A stretch of 64,000 bases of DNA from Dimorphilus gyrociliatus (taxonomy: Eukaryota; Annelida; Polychaeta; Dinophilidae). The DNA is taken from positions 3,798,408-3,862,407 of the forward strand of contig CAJFCJ010000006.1 of the NCBI GenBank assembly GCA_904063045.1. Direction: 5' to 3'. Position numbers and translations under genes: made by a program. The notes beneath the pieces were generated by a model. That model made no database searches and had not been told where the DNA came from. It saw only the letters and a list, made by a program, of their open reading frames with translations. Below, piece by piece: positions 54,617-64,000 of the stretch. Every line of letters begins with the position of its first letter. Position 1 is the stretch's first letter.

Positions 54617-57356
54617 TCAATTGTCTAATTCGTTATGTAATCTTCGTAATTTTTCTTTTTTCTTTTTATTTCCATGCTTTTTCCATGGTTTATCATTAAT
54701 GCCCGAAGCCATGCTGCTATTTACGGATGATGCTCCTCTAGAATGATGTTGCGAGTAGCCATCTCTTCTAGTATAATTAATTACTCCTTTGACACCTTTA
54801 GACCCTACTCGGCTCTCCTTCTGCAAATGAACATCATAGTAAAATAATATTAATAGGTATATATATAAAATGTTGATTTAGCATGATATTTATCGTTAAA
54901 TAGAACACTGAAATATATATCATTACCTTATCGAAAAAATCAGAATCGATATTTGACGGTTTGCCTCCTAATATTTTCTATGAAAAAAACAGAACAAAAT
55001 ATTACCAAATGCATGAAAATGTTAGTTAAATAAATATTTACTTGAGTTGCGCGAACTGCTTTAATAGTTTGATCGGTTTTCTTGAAACAGGTTGAAAGAT
55101 CGTATGTATTAAAATCTGTTACTAGAATTCCTGGTGGTGGATAGCAGTGTAGTAACTTTCCCTAGAATGTTTTTCAGTTGTTCATTATCAAATATTTTGC
55201 TATTTTTTTAATATTTTTCTTACATTTACATAATCCTTTAAGATTAACCTGGATGATCTTGGCATATCTGGTATTCCTTTATGGGACATAAAACCCCTCA
55301 TATCTGTGTACAATATCTATTTTAGTAAACTAATTTTGTAACAATATAAACAAAAGAATACGTACATCCATATGCAGTAAGTAGTTCTACAGCAGTTGGC
55401 CGACGGTTTGGATCATCACCTTCACCAGGCTTTGGAAGGATAATACCGTAGGTATTTTCCAAGACTTCTCTAGGAATGTGCTGGCAAAGCTATCAACACA
55501 AAAGATATTAGACAAGTTTGTTGCTTAAAAATTTTGACTTACTAATGAAACTGGGGCTAGATAATCTCTCATTTGATCAATCGGAAGTATGCCACAAATT
55601 ACCATTTCAGCTTTAGTGCTAACAAAACTAGGTGTCACTAAACCGGGACAATCACAAAGCAGAATATCTTCCTCAAGATATAAAGTCTATAAAAGGTGGT
55701 TAAATATAACTTTTTATTAAAATATCCCGTTTTGACTAACTTGAAAATGTTTTGTTCGTCCAGGCGTAGACGATACAGGTACTTTCTTTGTTTTCATTAA
55801 GGCATTTATAGTTGAACTTTTCCCCACGTTTGGATATCCCACCTGAAATTATATAAACAATTTACAAACCTAAGAGAAGTTTTCGAGATATTCATCAACT
55901 TACCAATCCAATAGTGGTTACTCCCTCTTTTATTTTATCCCCAGAATGTATATCTCGTAATTTATCGACTAACTGATCGCCATTTAGAATATCCCAATCG
56001 TTAATTTCAACAGTGACATCATCTGCTCTATCAACAATCTTTTCTTCAATCCGTGGCGGTTCTTGAACACAATCATCCTCCTGTTTTTCTCTTACATCTG
56101 TATTGTCATCTTCCTCACTCTCTTCACTGTCGTTCTCATCATCATCATCAACCTCGTCTTCATTGTTTTCATGTTCCTCATTTTCAGAAGCGTCTTCTTT
56201 TGCCTAAAAAAATAAAGATATCGATATATCTATGTTAAAATATGTTTAATAGAAACATTATTACATTTGCTTTCAATCTCTCCTCCTCTAGACTAGCAGA
56301 CCAAAATAGTACATATTCCATTTTATCCTTCAAATATTCGACCCATTTTTTTCTATAAAGAATATTAAGAATGCAGAAATGTTAAAACAGGGAAAACAAA
56401 TGACTTAACCTACCTTTGATTCTCGTTTAATAGATCAGCTTTATTTATGAGCATAACGTTAATTTTATTCTCGGATACTTCCTTAACATATTTACTAAGA
56501 TCGTCACTCCAAAATAGCAAGGGATTTCTCGCATCAACAATTTGTACAACCACATCACTGAAATATGATTAAAAAATATTCTTTAATTGGTGAATTTAGG
56601 AAACTTTATAGCAAAAATACAACCTTCTTTCAATTACTCTCCACAATTGACGCCAAAATTCCAAATTCCTTTCAAAAGGTGTAAGAAGAACGTGCTCTTT
56701 TTCCTCAAGTCTAATATAATTAAGCTTCAATATAAAAATATAGAAGTGTTTTATATACATACTGTGCTAGTTGCTGCCTCCATTCAAGAAATGCATCTTT
56801 CTCATTTCTATCTAACTCTTCACTTGTCGTATGTTCATTCCATTTCGGTCTGAATTCAATATATATGTTAGAAACATAAGTAACTTGAGCTAAGATATAC
56901 ACCTTCTTGGAATTTTGAGAAAAGTTTTATTTTCTTTCTGAGCATCATCTACCTTTTCTTGCTCTTCTTCAGTTAATAAACCAACATTTAAGTCCGGATG
57001 AACGAATTTAATATTAAGTTTTTCTGAAAAAAAACAGAAGTTGTCTGTATTAAATAATATTATTACATAACTACGCAATACCTGCTGTAAATTCTGTGCC
57101 TGCTAGTTCGGCAGTGGCTAGAAATTCTTCTAGATTACTTTGTTCAGTAACAGACTGCAAATTTAATCTTCCCCAATCATATCCATCATTCAACTCGCTA
57201 GTGTGAAGCTTGATAGCATATATGAATTACGATTAGAAGAATTCAAACGAAAATTGGACCACTTACAAAAGATTGGTTTGACCTCTTATTTTTACTAAAT
57301 CGATCCTTAATCATAGCTTTCCCCAAACCATTTGGAGCATTCTTCTTCTTTCCCAT
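54617..57356 (-). CDS. LSG1: Large subunit GTPase 1 (LSG1)
   Basis: Circularly permuted GTPase that releases NMD3 from cytoplasmic pre-60S ribosomes. About 12 exons. It starts [21 protein letters not shown]-motifs appear in permuted order: NKADLL (G4, with [14 protein letters not shown] just before), then [14 protein letters not shown] (G1) and [10 protein letters not shown] (G3). There is a long acidic insert ([20 protein letters not shown]) between G4 and G1. A basic C-terminus ends [16 protein letters not shown]. Complete. Confidence 0.94.
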
Positions 57357-57693
57357 TACTCAACAAGTTTTTATTTCCTCAATTTTTTCAATTAAAAAAA
57401 AACCTCGTTTCTTACTTACAGCTAGAGGGTATAACTAACATAACGTATAAGTGATCATTATTTTAGTGATACCCTCCTTTGTTGAAAACTTTGAAAAAGA
57501 TAGAAAAAGACTTATAAAATCACTATGAATTAATTTATTTTCAAAGCATCATACTACACATTAAATAAATGAACAGTAAATCTCTCTACTACAAGATATT
57601 ATTGTAAATATAATTAAAAAATCCAAATTATTCATCATTATTCGAAGGGAAAATTCAATTTCCTGCATATAATGTATGTATAAGCTTTAATCC
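57357..57693. other. Intergenic, no gene seen
   Basis: About 340 bp between the LSG1 start and the stop of the double ADP-ribosylglycohydrolase gene (same strand). AT-rich. Confidence 0.35.
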
Positions 57694-60026
57694 TTAAACG
57701 GCAATGGTGAAAATAGAAGCAAGAAATCTGAAAAAATTTAAATTGTAGAAAATATCTAATAAAAATATAAGCATACATGTTTAGATTTTTCTCCAAGAAA
57801 TTCACTGGCCCACGAGCTAGTTCGCTTATCCAGTGTTTAGGAAACCTATTTAAACCGTATCTACAACCAAGTAGAGCTCCGGCAACTGCTCCATTTGTGT
57901 CAGCATCACCTCCTTCCATTATTAGATCAGTTAATGCTTTCTCTGGATCGCCTTGTTTCAATGCCCAAATTCCGGATGCCATACATTTAAACGTGTAACC
58001 AATTTTAGCCGGTTCATCCAGCTTTAATTCCTCCAAACCATCTTTCTTAATAAAAAAGTAAGTCTTGAAGTCCGCTTTGAATTGATCCAGTTTATCGCTC
58101 TTCAAGTCAGCAGTGTACTCTTCATTTTCAAATATGTATTTACAAGTAAATTCATAGGTTTCATTTAATATCTCTTCAATATCGTTATCAGAAAATTCAG
58201 TCTGGTTCTTGTTTTCAATTCTCTGAAGCATTTTAGCAATTATAATAGTAACTGCTACACATGAAGCTGAACATCTAGGATCATAATGAGTAACTCTGCA
58301 AACTTTTACTGTGTTCTCTGCAACTTTATTTAAATCTTGAAATTCATAAATTCCGAGAATTGAAGTTCGCATCACACCGCCATTTGGTGCTGCATTTTGA
58401 TTTGAGTTAATCCAAACTCTCTTTGCGCTTTCACTTGGTTCCGTAAGAAAATATTTATCGTACAGTACATCTAAAGTTGTTTTTCCCAGTCCTAAACCAC
58501 AATTATCACTGAGCTCTGGAAATCCTCGTCTAGACCAATTAAAAATTCTTTTAGCAATATCAGTTTCAGAAATCCGTTTATTTTCTGATAAAGATTGCAT
58601 AATGCAAATCATTTGATCGGAATCGTCTGTCCAGTCGCCTTGATCCCATCTACGTCTATGTTTATCTGGAATTTTGTGTTTATAACGAAGACCCTCTTTG
58701 AGGTACTTTAAATAGTAGAAATGACATTCTTTTTTATTCAGAAATTCTGTAAGTAAACCTAAAGCATCTCCAATACAGTTACCATAGACAATTGCAGTTA
58801 TTCTGTCTGTTGTTTTCGGATAGAGTGAAACCTTAGTGCTTTCAAGTATTTGCCTTTCTTCCTTCACATTGCACTTGTAAAAGCATGTATTTAAGAACCT
58901 AAGGAAGGGGAAGTAATAGATAATATAAAAAATGTTTATGTGCATACTTCTTTATATTTGCTTTTAAGAATTCGTTTGGCGCGGAGGCTAATTCGGTATT
59001 CCAATAAGAAGGAAACCTATTTAAACCGTATCTACAACCAAGTAGAGCTCCGGCAACTGCTCCATTTGTGTCAGCATCACCTCCTTCCATTATTAGATCA
59101 GTTAATGCTTTCTCTGGATCATCTTGTTTCAATGCCCAAATTCCGGATGCCATACATTTAAATGTGTAACCAATTGATTCGCATTCATCCAGATGCAGTT
59201 GTGATAGACCATATTTTTCAATAAAAAAGTACTTTTGGAATTCTTGTCTGAATTGATTCAATTTTGTTGAACTTATCTCAGTTATATACTCTTTGTTACG
59301 AAATACAAAAGTATCCGTAAATTCATAGGTTTCATTTAATATCTCTTCAATATCGTTATCAGAAAATTCAGTCTGGTTCTTGTTTTCAATTCTCTGAAGC
59401 ATTTTAGCAATTATAATAGTAACTGCTACACATGAAGCTGAACATCTAGGATCATAATGAGTAACTCTGCAAACTTTTACTGTGTTCTCTGCAACTTTAT
59501 ATAAATCTTGAAATTCATAAATTCCGAGAATTGAAGTTCGCATTACACCGCCATTTGGTGCTGCATTTTGATTTAAGTTAATCCAAACTCTCTTTGCGCT
59601 TTCCTCTGGTTTCGTAAGATAGTCTGTTTCTAATAAAACTAGATAAGTTGTTCTTCCCAATCCTAGACCACCTGTATCCTTTAGCTGTGGAAATCCTTGT
59701 CTAGACCAATTAAAAATTTTTTTAGCAATATCAGTTTCAGAAATCATATTGTTTTGCGATAAAGATTGCATAATGCAAATCATTTGATCAGAATCGTCTG
59801 TCCAGTCGCCTTCATCCCATCTACGTCTATGTTTATCTGGAATTTTGTGTTTATAACGAAGACCCTCTTTGAGGTACTTTAAATAGTAGAAATGACATTC
59901 TTTTTTATTCAGAAATTCTGTAAGTAAACCTAAAGCATCTCCAATACAGTTACCATAGACAATTGAAATTATTCGGTCTTTTGTTTTCGAAGAAATCGAA
60001 AGAGTTTTCGTTTTAATATCATTCAT
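57694..60026 (-). CDS. Double-domain ADP-ribosylglycohydrolase (copies 3 + 2 spliced as one)
   Basis: Exons 58948-60026, 57777-58898 and 57694-57727 total 2,235 nt (744 residues). Domain 1 (copy 3) starts MNDIKTKTLS; domain 2 (copy 2) follows after a 49-nt intron 58899-58947 (donor GTATGC, acceptor CCTTCCTTAG). Each domain keeps GNCIGDALGLLTEF, GDWTDDSDQM, NGGVMRTSILG and GGDADTNGAV. The joining intron sits at the same position and phase (2) as the last intron of both copy 1 and domain 2 itself, where it leads to a 34-nt terminal exon. The second domain has no in-frame ATG of its own after the acceptor. A reading as two genes is possible only if domain 2 starts inside the intron (MHINIFYIIYYF). 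Confidence 0.78.
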
Positions 60027-60412
60027 TTTTCTTGTATTCGAAAAATGACTCTTATTTTTATTTTCGTTTTTAAACCGTTACCCGGATATTTATTGTAAAG
60101 AGAAATTTGTATAGGAAGCGGTAAATTTGAAAATTTCTCTGGATCATATATTTTTAGTAGGGCTCTTAATTTGCTGCTGACGATTTATAAATATGCTCTT
60201 TGTTAATTTAAGGTCATTGAACTTTTAAAATAATGTTTTAATTGTCTTTATTGATAACATTGTTGTTTCTGAGAGGAAACATGTAAGATGTAATATGATA
60301 ATTACTCTCGTATATGCTCTTGTGGAAATATTATTCTATTTTTCTTTATAAGAAGTAAAGGTATATATATATTCAAATCTTAATTTAATTCAATGTTTAA
60401 ACAGTCAAAAAT
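60027..60412. other. Intergenic, no gene seen
   Basis: About 385 bp between the double ARH gene and NDUFB5 (both minus), so it should hold the ARH promoter and the NDUFB5 3' UTR. AT-rich. Confidence 0.35.
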
Positions 60413-61421
60413 TTATCTATCTAGAACGATTGCTTCTTCCGTTTCTCTTTGTTCTTTTCCTAGGTAGGCTGCAGTTGGATCGACCGGTACATAATACCAT
60501 CCCTTGTAGTCACCCCGTTCACTCATTAATTCTTTAACTTTTCTCTCCAACAATCTATTGAAGAAATTAGTAAACTGTTCAAATCTTAATATATCAACAG
60601 ATGTAGCAGAAGAAAAGGAAGAAAATGTATATAATATATATATATATATATAAATGTATATATACAACATTTAGAACATTTCATGTATGTAATTTGTAAA
60701 CTGCTTTATACTTACTTAAATTTCTGATTTTCGTCAGATTGTTTTAAATAGTGCAGATTAGCTTCATATCTATGCACTGGGTCTGGATAAAAATGTTTAC
60801 ACATAAATCTTTTCACGGGGTTTTGAAAATATTCATAATTTTCAGGCGTATAATCCTCGGGAATTTCGCTTAACTCTGCTGGGCCGACAAATGCATTCAT
60901 AAAGAAAATGAAGAGTCCAGCAGGAATCAAACCAAGAGCAACGTAGAAATGCTGTTTAGTAGACAATGTATTTAGATAAACATTCACACATACTAAATGG
61001 TCACGGTATATATCAATAAAAAATATGCTGAATGTATTACGATAACGATTTTGATATTTTGCGCAAGGTTTATAGGTTTGTCATCCTTTTAAAAATAGTT
61101 AAAACATTAATCTATGAGTGACAAAACTAAAAAAAACTATTATAAAGTAAATGACTTACAAAGTGATCTTTAAATATTTGCCATTCAAACCGAGATGGGA
61201 CAATTTTCATACTTCTGTGAGAGGCATAGCGAGCTGCAAGGAAAGGTCATTAAAAACAAATGCTCGATTTTTCCTTGTTCTTAATTGTTCCAAGATTTTG
61301 AAATAAAACACATACAAATAATGTTATTCTTTAACGGTGCTAGTTGCTTTCCGCGTGTGAGTAAGGATTGAGCTGCACTTCTTGCAGAAAAGCCATATCG
61401 TAGAACACTTAATACCGCCAT
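60413..61421 (-). CDS. NDUFB5: Complex I accessory subunit NDUFB5 (SGDH)
   Basis: Single-pass inner-membrane subunit of complex I. About four exons. The presequence MAVLSVLRYGFSARSAAQSL is mitochondrial-like; SMKIVPSRFEWQIFKDH follows, then the membrane helix FYVALGLIPAGLFIFFMNAF, ELSEIPEDYTPENYEYFQNP, and a C-terminal charged helix with VKELMSERGDYKGWYYVPVD. These fit NDUFB5. A (TA)n tract lies in the intron near 60640. The start ATG at 61419-61421 is embedded in ATGGCGG. Confidence 0.85.
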
Positions 61422-61606
61422 TTTTCTTTGCAGAAAAATAAACCGGTTAATCGATTGCTGTTATCGTATCGTTTTAAATCGATTATCGAAGATTCGATCT
61501 AAACACAAGAAACCGTGGTACTAACTGCAAAAATCAAAATTCTAGAGTCTTCTTGATAAATATTCAACTGTACTTGTGAATATCTTGTATCTCATAAAAA
61601 TCGACT

Positions 61607-62901
61607 ATGCCACAAAATTCAACTACTTTATCCCTTAAATATCTTAGGAGAGTTCAATCATTAGATGTTGGAGAAAAGAGTGGTTCCTATTTGGAAAGTG
61701 GTTCAACGACGGACAGGCCTTTAAGTTTGTTTTAATTTAGTTATAATTCTTTTATAAAATGAAATATATTTCAGCAATGAGTTCTCTTATGAACTCGACA
61801 CCAAGTAAACCTTCTGTCACTACGCAAAATACGGTGAATAGTAAAGTTACACTTCCAAGTAAATTTATTTTCTTTATAGGCTAAATTTTCAGTTTACTTT
61901 CTTCTTTATTAATGTTTTTATCAGCTTCAAACAGTATTTCGAATAGTACTGTTGAAAATACTGTGCCAAATAAAAACGTTATAATGTCTACACCAGTTAT
62001 GAATACTCAGAAAAATGTTGGATTAGGTGGAAAAGATCTGAAAACTATTTCTAATATTCAAACGCCTAAGAATCCTTTGGCGGAAAACATTCCAGAACAA
62101 ATTAGAAGATCTATTGAAGATTTCAAGTAACTTTCATTGATTTATTGATTTTAACAACAACAATATATTCTTTTTTCCAATAGAGAATTTATTCGTAAAG
62201 AGAAGAAAGCAAAAATGGAAATTTCTCAGAATTATTCAAAATTTTCAGGAAAGTTTGTGTCTGATATCGTTTCCGTAAGAACTAAGTTAACTACAATGAC
62301 CTCTAAATTGAATCATAACAAAAGAAATACTGAAATTCTTAAACAAGAAGCTATAGAAGAATTTTCAAATATAAAACAATTGAAATATACTGTTAGCTTA
62401 CCAAAGGATTATCCATATTTTTGTACAATTACAAACGCGTAAGAAATCTTTAATAACGAAAATAATTACAATTATTTTAATCATTTAATACTTTCTTTCT
62501 TAGATATTTTGAAAACTTTTTAGACAAATGTGATAAAACTTTAATTGTTTACCAAAATCAAATAGATGAAATATGTCACCGGTTGCTTAATAAACCACTA
62601 GATGTATCCTTAACGGCTAACGGTAGTTAACTTCTTTTATCGCCTTTTTAATTAAATTATTGCATTTTTTTAATCATTTCCTTCTACTAGATCTTATGGA
62701 AATTATGTTGCGGGTTCATCAGAGTTTTGTTTTTGTTGCATCAGAACTGCAAATATCTCATGCCAATGTTGAAGTTAGTTGTTCTCATTAAAGCTTATCG
62801 TTTCAGTTAATCTTGAAAAATTACTTTTTTTTTTACTTTATTAGTCAATCAAACACCAATTTTCGGAATATTTCGATGAAAACTCAAACAAGCATATCTA
62901 A
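61607..62901 (+). CDS. NUP58: Nucleoporin p58 (NUP58/NUPL1), short form without FG repeats
   Basis: Central-channel nucleoporin of the Nup62-Nup58-Nup54 complex. About eight exons from MPQNSTTLSLKYLRRVQSLD to EYFDENSNKHI-stop. Family marks: GLGGKDLKTI, IPEQIRRSIEDFKEFIRKEK, the long coiled coil (VRTKLTTMTSKLNHNKRNTE), YFENFLDKCDKTLIVYQNQI and LMEIMLRVHQSFVFVASELQ followed by HANVE. The N-terminal region is Ser/Thr/Asn-rich but has no FG dipeptide repeats, and the protein is roughly half the vertebrate length. Identification rests on the coiled-coil part. Confidence 0.8.
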
Positions 62902-63743
62902 AATTATTGCTTGTAATAATCCGGATAGATACCGTACAAGGGAGAACAAAGTTAGCATTGTACTGAGCGGGCATATTTTATTAGGCAGCTGTTTCACTAT
63001 TTACCCCATGTATTCTTTATATATTCGGTAACGATAAAAAATCGCTATTACCATAATAGACTCGTTTTTTTTTTTCATGTTCAGCAGTTGAAACATTGTG
63101 TTCAAATGATTTTTTACATGCAATGACATAAAAAAAAACGCCGAAAAAATGAATATTGTTAAGGTCAGATAGTTATTATCCCGTTTTTTGTGAAAGTTTT
63201 TGAGTATTAAAAATATTTTCCGCCCCCGTAACATTAAAAATATTTTTTTCCACGTATTCCTGCTTATTAAAGTATTAAATATGAACTAATCAATTCTTAT
63301 TAATTCGGGTAAATAAGTGTCAAGCACGTTTTGTTTTCTTATTTAAATGTTTAGCTTGTCTATAAAATGTTAATTAATCGATTATGCAGTTTTCTCTCTT
63401 TAGTATTGTTAATTAAGGATTTATATCAATAGAATTTTGCTTTTTATAAATTTTCAAGTGTTCAATTCAATTAAAATGGCTCCCTTTTAGAGTATTGAAC
63501 GTTTCAGATGGCGCGCTTGCATACAAAATAATCAATTAAAATTTTCATCTAAAAAAAAACTCTAATAGGCAATGCTGGCATTGTAATAATTTCTCGAAGC
63601 ATTTGTCTTAATTTCAGGTAAATTTAATATTTTTTGGGGAATTTTACAAATTTCTAGAATTTTTGCTTTGGGCCTACCGAAAAAACGTGATATTTAGCTG
63701 GTAATAAAGCTTGTTAAAAAAAAGATGAGAATATAGATAAAAC
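62902..63743. other. Intergenic between NUP58 and CLIC, with CTCF-like site
   Basis: About 840 bp. AT-rich, with a repeated ATTAAAAATATTTT near 63207 and 63233 and CAGATGGCGC at 63505-63514 about 230 bp before the CLIC start. No coding exon recognised. Confidence 0.4.
63501..63514 (+). promoter_or_regulatory. CTCF-like site upstream of CLIC
   Basis: GTTTCAGATGGCGC shares the full core AGATGGCGC with the septin and PPID sites (10 of 14 consensus positions), about 230 bp before the CLIC ATG. Confidence 0.35.
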
Positions 63744-64000
63744 ATGTCAGTTTATGATTTCAACATGTCACAGAACAAGCTATCAAAATTGGCGGCCTCC
63801 GTTATTTATGTAAAAGAAGAAAATCATCTAATGGAAGTTGATGACCAAGTTGAATTATTTGTAAAAGCCGGAGACGATGGAGAAAGTTACGGAGGATGTC
63901 CCAAAAGTCAACAAATCTTTATGGTTCTTCTAATCAAAGCTGAACAGAGTAGCCTCAATGTACGAGTAACAACTGTAAATGTTAATAAGCAAAGAGCTCA
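63744..64000 (+). CDS. Chloride intracellular channel protein (CLIC/EXC-4), N-terminal part
   Basis: First coding exon, running off the window. MSVYDFNMSQNKLSKLAASV is followed by the CLIC thioredoxin-like start: VELFVKAGDDGESYGGCPKS, then QQIFMVLLIKAEQSSLNVRV. The redox Cys of the (G)xCPxS/C motif is present; Lys replaces the usual Phe. The extra residues between KAE and VTTVNVN resemble nematode/invertebrate EXC-4-type CLICs more than vertebrate ones. CLICs switch between soluble GST-like and membrane forms. Start: first ATG; the second (Met8) is also possible. Confidence 0.85.
   Translation, partial: MSVYDFNMSQNKLSKLAASVIYVKEENHLMEVDDQVELFVKAGDDGESYGGCPKSQQIFMVLLIKAEQSSLNVRVTTVNVNKQRA

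Noticed and set aside
58899..58945. Hydrophobic N-terminus MHINIFYIIYYF for ARH copy 2 as a signal anchor.
   Set aside because: This stretch is the pyrimidine-rich intron between the two domains; its splice sites match the intron of the other copies.
63744..64000. Loss of the CLIC redox cysteine.
   Set aside because: GGCPKS retains the first cysteine; a Ser at the second position is normal in several CLICs.

Overview
The window is nuclear DNA from an animal, most likely a small-genome invertebrate bilaterian. About 30 protein genes are packed into 64 kb, AT-rich throughout. Most have short spliceosomal introns (often about 45-100 nt, GT-AG), with intergenic gaps usually under 1 kb. Animal-type proteins are present: neurobeachin, septin, a tetraspanin, a CLIC protein, COP9 subunit 3 and complex I accessory subunits. 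The compactness resembles miniaturised lophotrochozoans such as dinophilid annelids, but that placement is a guess. No rRNA, tRNA or CRISPR array was seen.

Layout. 1-3.3 kb (-): septin with two alternative 5' ends and an intronless degenerate SDR gene nested in its first intron. 3.6-4.8 kb (+): unrecognised protein. 5.8-8.9 kb (-): ADAT2 tRNA deaminase overlapping a glutaredoxin-like gene, then an ACC-synthase-like aminotransferase. 10-24.3 kb (+): complete neurobeachin, with an intronless RING gene nested in an intron, a likely 90-nt cassette exon and a likely 15-nt microexon. 25.2-28.7 kb: divergent alpha-tubulin-like gene converging on an intronless SLC5 transporter. 29.2-32.8 kb: arylsulfatase B-like and PPP1R7. 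33.2-37.2 kb (-): tetraspanin with an about 800-residue C-terminal tail. 37.8-41.2 kb: STI1-domain protein, two small membrane proteins and a coiled-coil protein. 41.3-46.8 kb: MRPL18, COPS3, PPID, NDUFA2. 47.0-48.1 kb: Tc1-like element of the IR/DR type whose only ORF is the DNA-binding half of a transposase. 48.2-60 kb: a small unknown gene and two ADP-ribosylglycohydrolase genes (one single-domain, one double-domain) flanking ACTR10, CHP1-like, EIPR1 and LSG1. 60.4-64 kb: NDUFB5, a short NUP58 without FG repeats, and the start of a CLIC gene cut by the window edge.

Most genes are unrelated housekeeping neighbours, not a pathway. The best candidates for undescribed biology are: (i) the ADP-ribosylglycohydrolase cluster, where a tandem pair is spliced into one two-domain protein and the three domains are mosaics of near-identical blocks, which suggests ectopic gene conversion; (ii) the giant-tailed tetraspanin; (iii) the 8-nt overlap of glutaredoxin-like and ADAT2 reading frames, which suggests a dicistronic transcript; (iv) the neurobeachin microexon and cassette exon; (v) the DNA-binding-only Tc1 element. 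Exon joins were inferred by eye from reading frame, GT-AG signals and family conservation; no search or transcript data was available.
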